Positions 1 to 5,862 of a DNA stretch of 7,763 nt are shown here, piece after piece. The stretch is taken from positions 1-7,763 of the forward strand of contig RDYC01000296.1 of the NCBI GenBank assembly GCA_004293295.1, read 5' to 3'. The translations under genes and the position numbers were made by a program. The DNA is from Bacteroidota bacterium (GTDB taxonomy: Bacteria > Bacteroidota > Bacteroidia > UKL13-3). Numbering within the stretch: the first letter of the stretch is position 1; each line of letters opens with the position of its first letter. The notes under the pieces are model-generated. The model saw only the letters and a program-made list of their open reading frames with translations, was not told the DNA's origin and ran no database searches.

Positions 1-75
1 GCAAAAGATATGGACTTTATGGAGGCTGCACGTTTGCGTGATGAGATGTTTATGTTACAAAAAGAGTTGGAATAG
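1..75 (+). CDS. uvrB: UvrB C-terminal end (UVR motif), partial
   Basis: The open frame enters from the left edge and gives 24 residues before TAG at 73-75. The visible peptide contains DFMEAARLRDEM, the UVR motif that in UvrB forms the C-terminal helical hairpin contacting UvrC during nucleotide excision repair. UVR motifs also occur in UvrC, ClpC and McsA, but in those proteins the motif is usually internal or accompanied by other domains. An end just after the motif is the UvrB arrangement. Only this tail is in the window, so the helicase-like body cannot be checked. The stop codon touches the stop codon of the convergent fic gene, leaving no room for a separate terminator between them. Confidence 0.82.
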   Translation, partial: AKDMDFMEAARLRDEMFMLQKELE

Positions 76-1191
76 CTACAGCTTTTTGATCAATTCATAA
101 GAAGTGCTTCTGCCTCCGGTACTATTTTTTACCAAAACCCGAAGTACCATTAGTTCTTGTATATCCCTATAGGCTGTATCCTGACTACATTTACATATTT
201 TTGCCCATTTGGTGGTGGTAAGATTACCATCAAAACCATCAAGTAGTTTGTTTAACATTTTTACCTGCCTTGAATTAAACGATGTTTCAGCAAAATGCCT
301 CCAAAATTTCGCTTTAAACATCACTTGATTGAGATATACATCAGCTTCTGTTATGGCTTTATTAAAGCAACTTAAAAACCACAACACCCACTTGGTTATA
401 TGTAAATTCCCTTTTTGTGTGTTTTCCAATATTTGATAATATTGTTTTTTATGCAATTGTATTTGGGTGGAGAGGCTGTAAAAACGTTGTTTGCTTTCAT
501 CGGCTCTGGCTAATAATAAATCGGTTAATGCCCTTGCCATTCGGCCATTGCCGTCATCAAATGGGTGTATGGTTAAAAACCATAAGTGCGCGATTGCGGC
601 TTTCAGCAATGTATCCATTGACTGATTTGCATTAAACCACTTTAAAAACTGCTTCATCTCATCTGATAAACGTTCTGCATCCGGAGCTTCGAAGTGTACT
701 TTTTCCTTACCCATAGCTCCTGATACTACTTGCATTGGCCCGCCTGCAGCTTTTCTATAATTACCTATGGTTATAAATTGTAATCCGTTATTCCCATTTG
801 GGAATAACGCCATATGCCATTCCCCTAACCGCTTTTTGGTAAGGGGCTTATCATAATTTTGAGTAGCATCTAACATCATCTCTACAACGCCATCAACACG
901 CCTGTCAGTTATCGGTGTGGCCGCCACATGCATGCCTAACTTCTTTGCTATGGATGACCTTACTTGTTCAGCAGGCAATATTTCACCTTCTATTTCACTT
1001 GACTTTAATACATCAAAAGTTACATTTTGCAACGTAGCTTGTGCCTGAAGATTAAACCCCAGTGACTCCATTTTACCTAATAACTTTCCTTGCAATAGCT
1101 TACTTTGTAATAAAGCAGGCATTACTTCTGCTATATCCCAAGTAAACTTTGGCCATTTTTTTTGTTGATGTATATATATTGCCCGTTGCAT
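76..1191 (-). CDS. Fic family protein (DUF4172-Fic-winged helix), putative AMP transferase
   Basis: The product (371 aa from ATG at 1191) should transfer AMP from ATP to hydroxyl side chains of target proteins, or remove it. Residues 1-45 match the DUF4172 N-terminal domain (WPKFTWD, then QGKLLGKM). The Fic core follows, with the complete active-site motif HPFDDGNGRMAR at 209-220, including the catalytic His209. Residues 64-69 (SSEIEG) fit the inhibitory helix motif (S/T)xxxE(G/N), with Glu68 as the likely autoinhibitory residue; this is the arrangement of class II Fic proteins, whose inhibitory helix is N-terminal. A flap-like stretch lies at about 150-168. Residues about 300-371 look like a winged helix-turn-helix. 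The architecture is that of SoFic-type proteins. A TTG 15 bases upstream (1206) could extend the frame, but ATG at 1191 places the DUF4172 domain at the N-terminus as usual. No antitoxin-like partner gene is adjacent. Targets are unknown. Confidence 0.9.
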   Translation of the reverse strand: MQRAIYIHQQKKWPKFTWDIAEVMPALLQSKLLQGKLLGKMESLGFNLQAQATLQNVTFDVLKSSEIEGEILPAEQVRSSIAKKLGMHVAATPITDRRVDGVVEMMLDATQNYDKPLTKKRLGEWHMALFPNGNNGLQFITIGNYRKAAGGPMQVVSGAMGKEKVHFEAPDAERLSDEMKQFLKWFNANQSMDTLLKAAIAHLWFLTIHPFDDGNGRMARALTDLLLARADESKQRFYSLSTQIQLHKKQYYQILENTQKGNLHITKWVLWFLSCFNKAITEADVYLNQVMFKAKFWRHFAETSFNSRQVKMLNKLLDGFDGNLTTTKWAKICKCSQDTAYRDIQELMVLRVLVKNSTGGRSTSYELIKKL

Positions 1192-1194
1192 GAA

Positions 1195-1202
1195 CAAATA
1201 TA
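1195..1202 (-). promoter_or_regulatory. Candidate -7 promoter element of the fic gene
   Basis: Read on the minus strand this octamer is TATATTTG, an exact match to the Bacteroidota sigma consensus TAnnTTTG. It ends only 3 bases before the fic ATG, so transcription would begin at or near the start codon and give a leaderless message. No TTTG-type -33 element sits at the expected distance upstream, and such octamers arise by chance in AT-rich DNA, so this is a weak call. Confidence 0.28.
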
Positions 1203-1228
1203 ACAATTTATTGAATGTGTAATATTAT

Positions 1229-1249
1229 TTTCCGCATTTTTTGCGGAGA
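1229..1249. repeat. Inverted repeat, copy A of the TCCGCA/TGCGGA palindrome
   Basis: Arms TCCGCA (1231-1236) and TGCGGA (1242-1247) are separated by five T. The 22 bases at 1231-1252 are identical to 1351-1372, about 120 bases away, so this is a dispersed copy of the unit seen in the tandem array to the right. The left arm is TTTCCGCA rather than TCTCCGCA, which shortens the perfect stem to 6 bp. It lies 38 bases upstream of the fic start. Confidence 0.8.
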
Positions 1250-1250
1250 T

Positions 1251-1280
1251 TATTTATTAATAAATACGTAATTTATTAAT
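1251..1280. repeat. AT-only dyad symmetry upstream of fic
   Basis: Two overlapping symmetric elements are visible. Bases 1251-1266 form a perfect 16-base palindrome, TATTTATTAATAAATA. Bases 1256-1265 and 1271-1280 are perfect 10-base inverted arms around a 5-base centre (ACGTA). The symmetry and the position between two copies of the TCCGCA palindrome would suit a dimeric DNA-binding protein, but AT-rich DNA makes such symmetry easier to reach by chance. No function is assigned. Confidence 0.55.
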
Positions 1281-1326
1281 TTACAGAAATTAATATTAAA
1301 TACTACTAATTAGATATATATCTGAT

Positions 1327-1394
1327 TTGCGGAGATTAGTAGATTTATTCTCCGCATTTTTTGCGGAGATTAGCAGATTTATTCTCCGCATTTA
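1327..1394. repeat. Two tandem 34-base repeats with internal inverted arms
   Basis: The units 1327-1360 and 1361-1394 differ at two positions (T/C at unit position 14 and T/A at the last position). Each unit holds TGCGGAGA, a 13-base spacer, TCTCCGCA and five T or near-T bases. The arms are at 1328-1335, 1349-1356, 1362-1369 and 1383-1390, so each central arm can pair with either neighbour: an 8-bp stem with a 5-base loop (1349-1369) or 8-bp stems with 13-base loops. On the plus strand the stem 1328-1356 is followed by six T, which resembles an intrinsic terminator. On the minus strand, the coding direction here, the stems are followed by A-rich sequence, so a simple terminator for the upstream acyltransferase is not supported. 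Confidence 0.8.
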
Positions 1395-1408
1395 TTTTAT
1401 CTTGTTGG

Positions 1409-1987
1409 CTATTTAATACGAATACAGGCTTGTCCATTAAGTTCATACTCCTGACCACTTTCAGCGCATATCGCGCGCTGGTTTTCATCAAAAGATAACC
1501 TTTGTCCGTACTCACTCATCCAACCAATTTGCTTTGCAGGGTTACCTACCAATAATGCGTATGCAGGAACGTGTTTAGTAACTACAGCACCCGCTCCTAT
1601 AAAAGCATAAGCACCAATATTGTGTCCGCATACAATGGTTGCATTTGCTCCAATTGAAGCACCTTTTCCAACGTGGGTTTTATCGTATTGCCCCCTACGA
1701 TTTACCCCACTTCTGGGATTTGTTACATTGGTAAATACACAAGATGGGCCCAAAAACACATCATCATCACAAGTTACACCTGTATAAACGGATACGTTAT
1801 TTTGAATTTTAACATTATTACCCAATACTACTTCCGGGCTTATTACCACATTTTGTCCAATATTGCAGTTCTCTCCTATTATGGTATTTGCCATAATGTG
1901 GGAAAAATGCCAGATTTTAGTTCCTTTTCCAATTTTACAACCTTCATCAATAAAGGCTGATTCGTGCGCAAAGTATTCAGTATTCAT
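1409..1987 (-). CDS. Hexapeptide-repeat acyltransferase, WbpD/WlbB-like sugar N-acetyltransferase
   Basis: The 192-aa product is a left-handed beta-helix protein with isoleucine/valine-led hexapeptide repeats over about residues 11-145 (for example IGKGTK, IGENCN, IGANAT, IGAGAV) and the typical exit GNPAKQIGW at 148-156. The opening HESAFIDEGCKIGKGTKIWHF and the tail with FDEN and CAESGQEY resemble WbpD/WlbB. Those enzymes acetylate the 3-amino group of UDP-2-acetamido-3-amino-glucuronate with acetyl-CoA during O-antigen or other glycan synthesis. The exact sugar cannot be fixed from sequence alone, because serine and other sugar acetyltransferases share the fold. The start is ATG at 1987; a TTG at 1996 would add only three residues. 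The partner genes of that pathway (dehydrogenase, aminotransferase, epimerase) are not in the window, so the gene appears isolated. It is divergent from the potassium channel gene, with 67 bases between start codons. Confidence 0.85.
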   Translation of the reverse strand: MNTEYFAHESAFIDEGCKIGKGTKIWHFSHIMANTIIGENCNIGQNVVISPEVVLGNNVKIQNNVSVYTGVTCDDDVFLGPSCVFTNVTNPRSGVNRRGQYDKTHVGKGASIGANATIVCGHNIGAYAFIGAGAVVTKHVPAYALLVGNPAKQIGWMSEYGQRLSFDENQRAICAESGQEYELNGQACIRIK

Positions 1988-2004
1988 ACCTTTCAATTTT
2001 ACAT

Positions 2005-2035
2005 TTTGTAAACTTCAAAACAAAACCATATTTTG
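2005..2035 (+). promoter_or_regulatory. Candidate Bacteroidota-type promoter for the Kir channel operon
   Basis: TTTG at 2005-2008 is followed after 19 bases by ATATTTTG at 2028-2035, which matches six of eight positions of the -7 consensus if TAnnTTTG is applied (the leading TA reads AT). The spacing is what this promoter class shows, and the predicted start of transcription, about 2040, lies 15 bases before the ATG at 2055. The match is imperfect and was found by eye. Confidence 0.35.
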
Positions 2036-2054
2036 GCTAACTAAACAAAGGTGC

Positions 2055-3020
2055 ATGATTAAACGATTTTCTCTGCGTTATAAAACAGATAATGATACGG
2101 GCTTTGGGAGTCAGAGTAACAATCAAGGTTCGAAGCTAATTAATGCAGACGGAAGCTACAATGTTAAGCACAGCGGGCTTCCGTTTTTACAGCGGTTAAA
2201 TGTTTTTCATGAGCTAATAACCTTGCCAACTTGGAAATTTAACCTATTGGTTTTTGCGGCATTCATTGTTTTAAACTGCTTTTTTGCTTCGTTATACTTA
2301 ATGGTTGGTATGGAACAAATTGAGGGAGATATGGGTAAAACCACAGCGGAGCAATTTTCTGATGCCTTTTTCTTTAGTGCGCAAACATTGACTACTGTTG
2401 GTTACGGCAGACAAAATCCTGTAGGCTTATATGCAAACTTGATTAGTTCATTTGAATGTTTGGTTGGGTTAATGAGTTTTGCCTTAATGACAGGACTATT
2501 ATACAGTAGATTTAGCAGACCCATGGCTAAACTTATTTATAGTCATAACATGGTAATAGCTCCCTATCAAAATAAAACGGGTTTGATGTTTAGATTAGCC
2601 AATGCTCGCAAAAATCAACTTATTGAGTGTGAGGTAGAGTTATTGCTTAGTATGAATGTTCAAGAAGGCAATCAAGTTATGCGTAAGTTTTATAATCTTA
2701 ATTTAGAACGAAGCCGGATTAATTCGCTTGCACTAAGTTGGACCATTGTACACCCTATTGATGAACAAAGCCCATTGCATGAGGTAACCTTAAAAGATGT
2801 TATTGATGGTGATGCTGAGTTTATGTTCTTTTTTAAGGCTTTTGACGATACGTATTCGCAACATGTGCATACCCGACATTCTTATAAGGCCTCTCAAATT
2901 ATTGAAAATGCCAAGTTTATCAGCATGTTCAACCGGAGTGAAGATGGCACCGCCACCATACTTAGGCTTAATGAAATCAATACTTTCGAAAAAATAAATA
3001 CTTTAAACATAAAGGAGTAA
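2055..3020 (+). CDS. Inward-rectifier-type potassium channel (KirBac-like)
   Basis: The 321-aa product is predicted to be a tetrameric inner-membrane K+ channel. An N-terminal cytoplasmic segment with the slide-helix region (about 44-60) leads into membrane helix M1 (about 62-85), the pore helix and the selectivity filter TTVGYGR at 113-119, then M2 (about 125-152). M2 ends in YSRFSRPMAKL, a strong Kir-family signature. The remainder (about 165-310) is the cytoplasmic immunoglobulin-like gating domain, including LMFRLANARKNQLIE at 177-191. Position 119 after GYG is Arg where many K+ channels have Asp. The frame is open back to 1863, but that part overlaps the acyltransferase gene on the other strand and has no family match. 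ATG at 2055 is preceded by AAAGG at a short distance and gives the usual Kir N-terminus. The receiver-domain gene follows 9 bases after the stop. Confidence 0.92.
   Translation: MIKRFSLRYKTDNDTGFGSQSNNQGSKLINADGSYNVKHSGLPFLQRLNVFHELITLPTWKFNLLVFAAFIVLNCFFASLYLMVGMEQIEGDMGKTTAEQFSDAFFFSAQTLTTVGYGRQNPVGLYANLISSFECLVGLMSFALMTGLLYSRFSRPMAKLIYSHNMVIAPYQNKTGLMFRLANARKNQLIECEVELLLSMNVQEGNQVMRKFYNLNLERSRINSLALSWTIVHPIDEQSPLHEVTLKDVIDGDAEFMFFFKAFDDTYSQHVHTRHSYKASQIIENAKFISMFNRSEDGTATILRLNEINTFEKINTLNIKE
3011..3017 (+). promoter_or_regulatory. Shine-Dalgarno-like site for the receiver gene
   Basis: AAAGGAG overlaps the last codons of the Kir channel gene and lies 12 bases before the ATG at 3030. Strong sites of this kind are uncommon in Bacteroidota, and the spacing is longer than ideal. 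It supports ATG 3030 as the start and translation of the gene from the channel transcript. Confidence 0.4.
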
Positions 3021-3029
3021 ATCAACTGC

Positions 3030-3437
3030 ATGAAAATACTTGTTATTGAAGATGATGAAGTAACTAACTTTTTAAATAAGCGTGTAATTTTAGGAGAGTT
3101 GCCCGATGCTGAAGTGGTTATTGCCAGAAGCGGATCGGAAGCCTTAGAAGCTATTGATGAGGTGTTACAAAATAAACAACCTCTATTTGATTTTGTATTG
3201 GTTGATGGAAGCATGCCTATTATGGATGGATGGGCTTTTATTGATGTTATTGCCACTAAAGAATACCAATCGGTTCAACAAATTCCATATTACTTACTTA
3301 CTTCTTCCTTAATTGATGAAGATTTTATTAACACCAAAAGGCGTCCGTTAATTACTAAATTTTATTCTAAGCCTTTGAACGCGGCTAAACTGCGTGAAAT
3401 TTTGCAGGCTCAGTCTGAAAAAAAATTACCTGTTTAA
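3030..3437 (+). CDS. Single-domain response regulator (receiver/CheY-like)
   Basis: The whole 135-aa product is one REC domain with no output domain. The acidic pair is Asp8-Asp9, the phosphoacceptor is Asp59 in LVDGSMPIMDG, the switch Thr is Thr91 in LLTSS, and the conserved Lys is Lys114 in FYSKPL. All the residues needed for phosphorylation are therefore present. Proteins of this type act by protein-protein contact or pass phosphate along a relay, and a histidine kinase must phosphorylate it from elsewhere, since none is in the window. The gene sits 9 bases after the Kir channel gene and probably shares its transcript, which raises the possibility that it is linked to channel control or to the same stress response. 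That link is inference from position only. Confidence 0.92.
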   Translation: MKILVIEDDEVTNFLNKRVILGELPDAEVVIARSGSEALEAIDEVLQNKQPLFDFVLVDGSMPIMDGWAFIDVIATKEYQSVQQIPYYLLTSSLIDEDFINTKRRPLITKFYSKPLNAAKLREILQAQSEKKLPV

Positions 3438-3494
3438 CTTAATTACCCAGATTAATACTTTTTTACGATTCAAATAACATCACATTTAAACCAA

Positions 3495-4556
3495 ATGAGC
3501 AAGCAAACTAAAATAGCCACATTTAACCCCAATGATATTGGTAATGCCGATAACAATATTTTTGGTTTACCTTTTACTCCTGAAGAAGCATCACTTGTAA
3601 TTATCCCGGTTCCCTGGGAGGTTACTGTATCATACAACGGGGGAACAGCGCAAGGCCCTGAGGCTGTTTACGAGGCTTCATATCAGGTTGATTTATTTGA
3701 TCCAAATGTTAATGATGCTTGGAAACTAGGACTTGCCATGCAGCCTATTAACAAAAAAGTAAAGTCAACAAGCCGTAAGCTTCGCAAAAAGGCCACCCGG
3801 TACATTGATTTATATGCCGAGGGGAAAACGCCAGAAAAAAATCCTGAAATGCGGGAAATTAAGCAAGAAATTAACCGTGCTTGTGCGGATTTAAACAAAT
3901 GGGTAAAGAAACAGGCCTTACAGCTAATTCAGCAAGGTAAAATAGCTGCACTGCTGGGAGGTGACCATAGCACGCCTCTTGGACTTATGCAGGCATTAAG
4001 TGAAACGCATGATTCGTTTGGGATTTTGCAAATTGATGCGCATGCTGATTTGAGGGATGCTTATGAAGGCTTCGAATTTTCGCATGCATCTATCATGTTT
4101 AATGCATTAAAAATAAATCAGGTATCAGGCTTGGTGCAGGTTGGTATAAGAGATTATTGTGAGGATGAGAAAATACTTATTGATACGAATGAGAAAATAA
4201 CTACATTTTTTGATGCGGATATTAAGCATTTGCAATATGAAGGAAAATCGTGGCAGAAAATATGTGCAAACATTGTGGAGGCGCTTCCTGAAAAGGTTTA
4301 CTTAAGTATTGATATTGACGGACTTGATCCAAAGTTATGCCCCAATACAGGCACACCTGTTCCGGGTGGTTTTGATTTTGAGCAGGTGGTTTATTTGGTT
4401 AAACAAATTATAGCTGCCAAAAAACAAATCATTGGTTTTGACATTAATGAAGTTGCCCCTGGAAAAGATGAATGGGATGCGAATGTGGGCGCAAGGTTGT
4501 TGTATAAAATTAGTAATTTATGTTTGGTATCAAACGGCATAAAGCCTTTTTCATAA
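3495..4556 (+). CDS. Agmatinase/arginase-family ureohydrolase
   Basis: The 353-aa product belongs to the binuclear-manganese ureohydrolases, which hydrolyse a guanidino group to urea (or formamide in formimidoylglutamase). All metal-binding motifs are present: GGDHS with His158, DAHAD with Asp181, His183 and Asp185, and DIDGLDP with Asp273 and Asp275; EVAP at 319-322 is also in place. The N-terminus (IFGLPFTPEEASLVIIPVPWEVTVSY in part) is typical of the form common in Bacteroidota that is usually annotated as agmatinase, which would make putrescine from agmatine. The substrate is not proven: arginase and formimidoylglutamase share the motifs. A charged, Lys-rich segment at about 85-130 makes it longer than classical agmatinases of about 300 aa. 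No arginine decarboxylase gene is adjacent. It follows the receiver gene after 57 bases and probably begins the next transcript. Confidence 0.88.
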   Translation: MSKQTKIATFNPNDIGNADNNIFGLPFTPEEASLVIIPVPWEVTVSYNGGTAQGPEAVYEASYQVDLFDPNVNDAWKLGLAMQPINKKVKSTSRKLRKKATRYIDLYAEGKTPEKNPEMREIKQEINRACADLNKWVKKQALQLIQQGKIAALLGGDHSTPLGLMQALSETHDSFGILQIDAHADLRDAYEGFEFSHASIMFNALKINQVSGLVQVGIRDYCEDEKILIDTNEKITTFFDADIKHLQYEGKSWQKICANIVEALPEKVYLSIDIDGLDPKLCPNTGTPVPGGFDFEQVVYLVKQIIAAKKQIIGFDINEVAPGKDEWDANVGARLLYKISNLCLVSNGIKPFS

Positions 4557-4575
4557 ACAGTCGGCCGGTTGTAGC

Positions 4576-5352
4576 ATGTTATCCACTGTAGTTATTTGTT
4601 TAGTTGCTTTACTTGCCTCATTACTTACTTTTTTTAGTGGGTTTGGACTCGGCACATTGCTAACTCCTGTATTTATGCTGTTTTTCCCTGTTGAAGTAGC
4701 CATTGCTCTTACGGGAGTGGTTCATTTTTTTAATGGCTTGTTTAAGGTTGGGCTGGTAGGTAAATACGTAAATAAGCAGGTGTTATTGCTTTTTGGCGTT
4801 CCGGCCATTTTGTGTTCGTTTGCCGGTGCATTGCTGTTGATACATTTAAGCAAGTTGCCTCATTTGTATGACTACTCCATTGGTAACCAGAGTTATCATA
4901 TCAGCTTGCTTAAACTTATTTTAGGACCATTGCTTATTGCTTTTGCATTAATGGATTTACTGCCTACACTAAAAAAAATTACTTTCAACAACAATAAACT
5001 CATCATTGGGGGCATGCTAAGTGGTTTTTTCGGAGGCCTTTCAGGACATCAAGGGGCTTTGAGGTCTGCATTTTTAACCAAAGCAAATTTATCGAAGGAA
5101 GCTTTTGTTGGCACGGGAACGGTTATTGGAACCTTGATAGATTTTTCAAGGATATTTATTTACATGCAGGTTATTCAGCAACCACAAGTTATTGCCGAGT
5201 GGAAATTGCTTATTTGGGCAATTATTAGTGCAACTATTGGTGCTTTTATTGGTGCTAAGCTACTTAAAAAAATTACTTTAAAATTTATTCAACAAACTGT
5301 TGGAATCTTACTTATTCTTGTAGGTATCTGTTTAGGGTTAGGATTACTTTAA
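4576..5352 (+). CDS. TauE/SafE (TSUP) family membrane transporter
   Basis: The 258-aa product is almost wholly hydrophobic, with about eight predicted membrane segments. It has the internal duplication of the TSUP family: a first repeat with FFSGFGLGTLLTPVF at 19-33 and a second with FFGGLSGHQGALRSAF at 151-166. A short polar loop at about 92-110 and another at 133-141 separate the halves. Members export or import sulfur compounds or organic anions such as sulfite, sulfoacetate or related acids, and the substrate cannot be read from the sequence. The start ATG at 4576 lies 19 bases after the ureohydrolase stop, and the next gene begins 21 bases after the stop, so the three are probably co-transcribed. 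Confidence 0.88.
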   Translation: MLSTVVICLVALLASLLTFFSGFGLGTLLTPVFMLFFPVEVAIALTGVVHFFNGLFKVGLVGKYVNKQVLLLFGVPAILCSFAGALLLIHLSKLPHLYDYSIGNQSYHISLLKLILGPLLIAFALMDLLPTLKKITFNNNKLIIGGMLSGFFGGLSGHQGALRSAFLTKANLSKEAFVGTGTVIGTLIDFSRIFIYMQVIQQPQVIAEWKLLIWAIISATIGAFIGAKLLKKITLKFIQQTVGILLILVGICLGLGLL

Positions 5353-5373
5353 TGTTTAACTTATTATGTTATT

Positions 5374-5862
5374 ATGATTAGTAAAAAAACGATTCAGCGC
5401 ACGGGGTTAATCCTCATGGGCTTGGTTATTCTTCTTCAATTTATCCCTATGTCTAAAAACAATGGGCAAGTTATGATTGAGCAAGACATTTCGGCTTGCG
5501 TACCTGTTTCGGAAGAGGTAAAACAAGTGTTAAAAACGAGTTGCAATGATTGCCATAGTAACTCCACCGTTTATCCGTGGTACAGCCATATTCAGCCTAT
5601 AGGTTTTTGGTTGAACCACCATGTAAATGAAGGAAAAGATGAGTTAAATTTTAATGTGTTTGCTACTTACAAGAAGAAACGTCAACTGCATAAGTTGGAT
5701 GAAATAATTGAAATGCTTGAAGCTGGTGAAATGCCTTTAAGTTCATACACCCTTATACATAAAAATGCAACTTTAAACGCACAGCAGGTAATGTTGCTCA
5801 TAAATTGGTCCAAAGCATCGAAACAATATTTGCAGCGCGATACCTTGGCCTTAGTACAATAG
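5374..5862 (+). CDS. Membrane-anchored haem-binding (Haem_bd) c-type cytochrome
   Basis: The 162-aa product has one N-terminal hydrophobic segment (about 10-26), acting as an uncleaved anchor or signal, and then a periplasmic domain with the haem c attachment motif CNDCH at 57-61. The surrounding pattern is that of the Haem_bd family: CHSN, then YPWYSHIQP (67-75), HHVNEGKDELNF (82-93) and GEMPLSSY (118-125). Met120 is a candidate distal haem ligand. Such proteins carry electrons or sense redox state in the periplasm; the specific partner is unknown. The gene lies 21 bases behind the TSUP transporter. A role alongside that transporter in sulfur-compound oxidation is possible but rests only on adjacency. 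Confidence 0.9.
   Translation: MISKKTIQRTGLILMGLVILLQFIPMSKNNGQVMIEQDISACVPVSEEVKQVLKTSCNDCHSNSTVYPWYSHIQPIGFWLNHHVNEGKDELNFNVFATYKKKRQLHKLDEIIEMLEAGEMPLSSYTLIHKNATLNAQQVMLLINWSKASKQYLQRDTLALVQ

Noticed and set aside
417..635. 72-codon plus-strand open frame inside fic
   Set aside because: It is antisense to the well-supported Fic core and its translation has no recognisable domain.
1225..1394. CRISPR array
   Set aside because: Only two tandem units with near-identical spacers exist, the arms are palindromic in alternating orientation, and no cas gene is present.
1225..1394. Ends of an insertion sequence or miniature transposon
   Set aside because: There is no transposase, no clear target-site duplication and no single outer pair of terminal inverted repeats; the arms alternate internally.
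1673..1960. 95-codon plus-strand open frame
   Set aside because: It lies antisense to the hexapeptide repeats of the acyltransferase; the open frame follows from the repeat structure.
1863..2054. In-frame upstream extension of the Kir channel by 64 codons
   Set aside because: The stretch overlaps the acyltransferase gene on the opposite strand, shows no Kir-family similarity, and ATG 2055 has a better ribosome-binding context and the expected N-terminus.
2797..2997. 66-codon plus-strand open frame in another frame of the Kir channel gene
   Set aside because: It is wholly inside the cytoplasmic-domain coding region and has no family signal.
2894..3256. 120-codon minus-strand open frame across the channel/receiver junction
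   Set aside because: It is antisense to two well-supported genes, is Ser/Leu/Ile-rich with low complexity, and matches no family I recognise.
3439..3464. Possible terminator after the receiver gene (TTAAT and ATTAA arms, then a T run)
   Set aside because: The stem is only five A/T pairs with a 7-base loop and the T run starts three bases after it, so it is too weak to call.
3683..3898. 71-codon minus-strand open frame within the ureohydrolase
   Set aside because: It is antisense to coding sequence with strong family motifs, with no start-site support.
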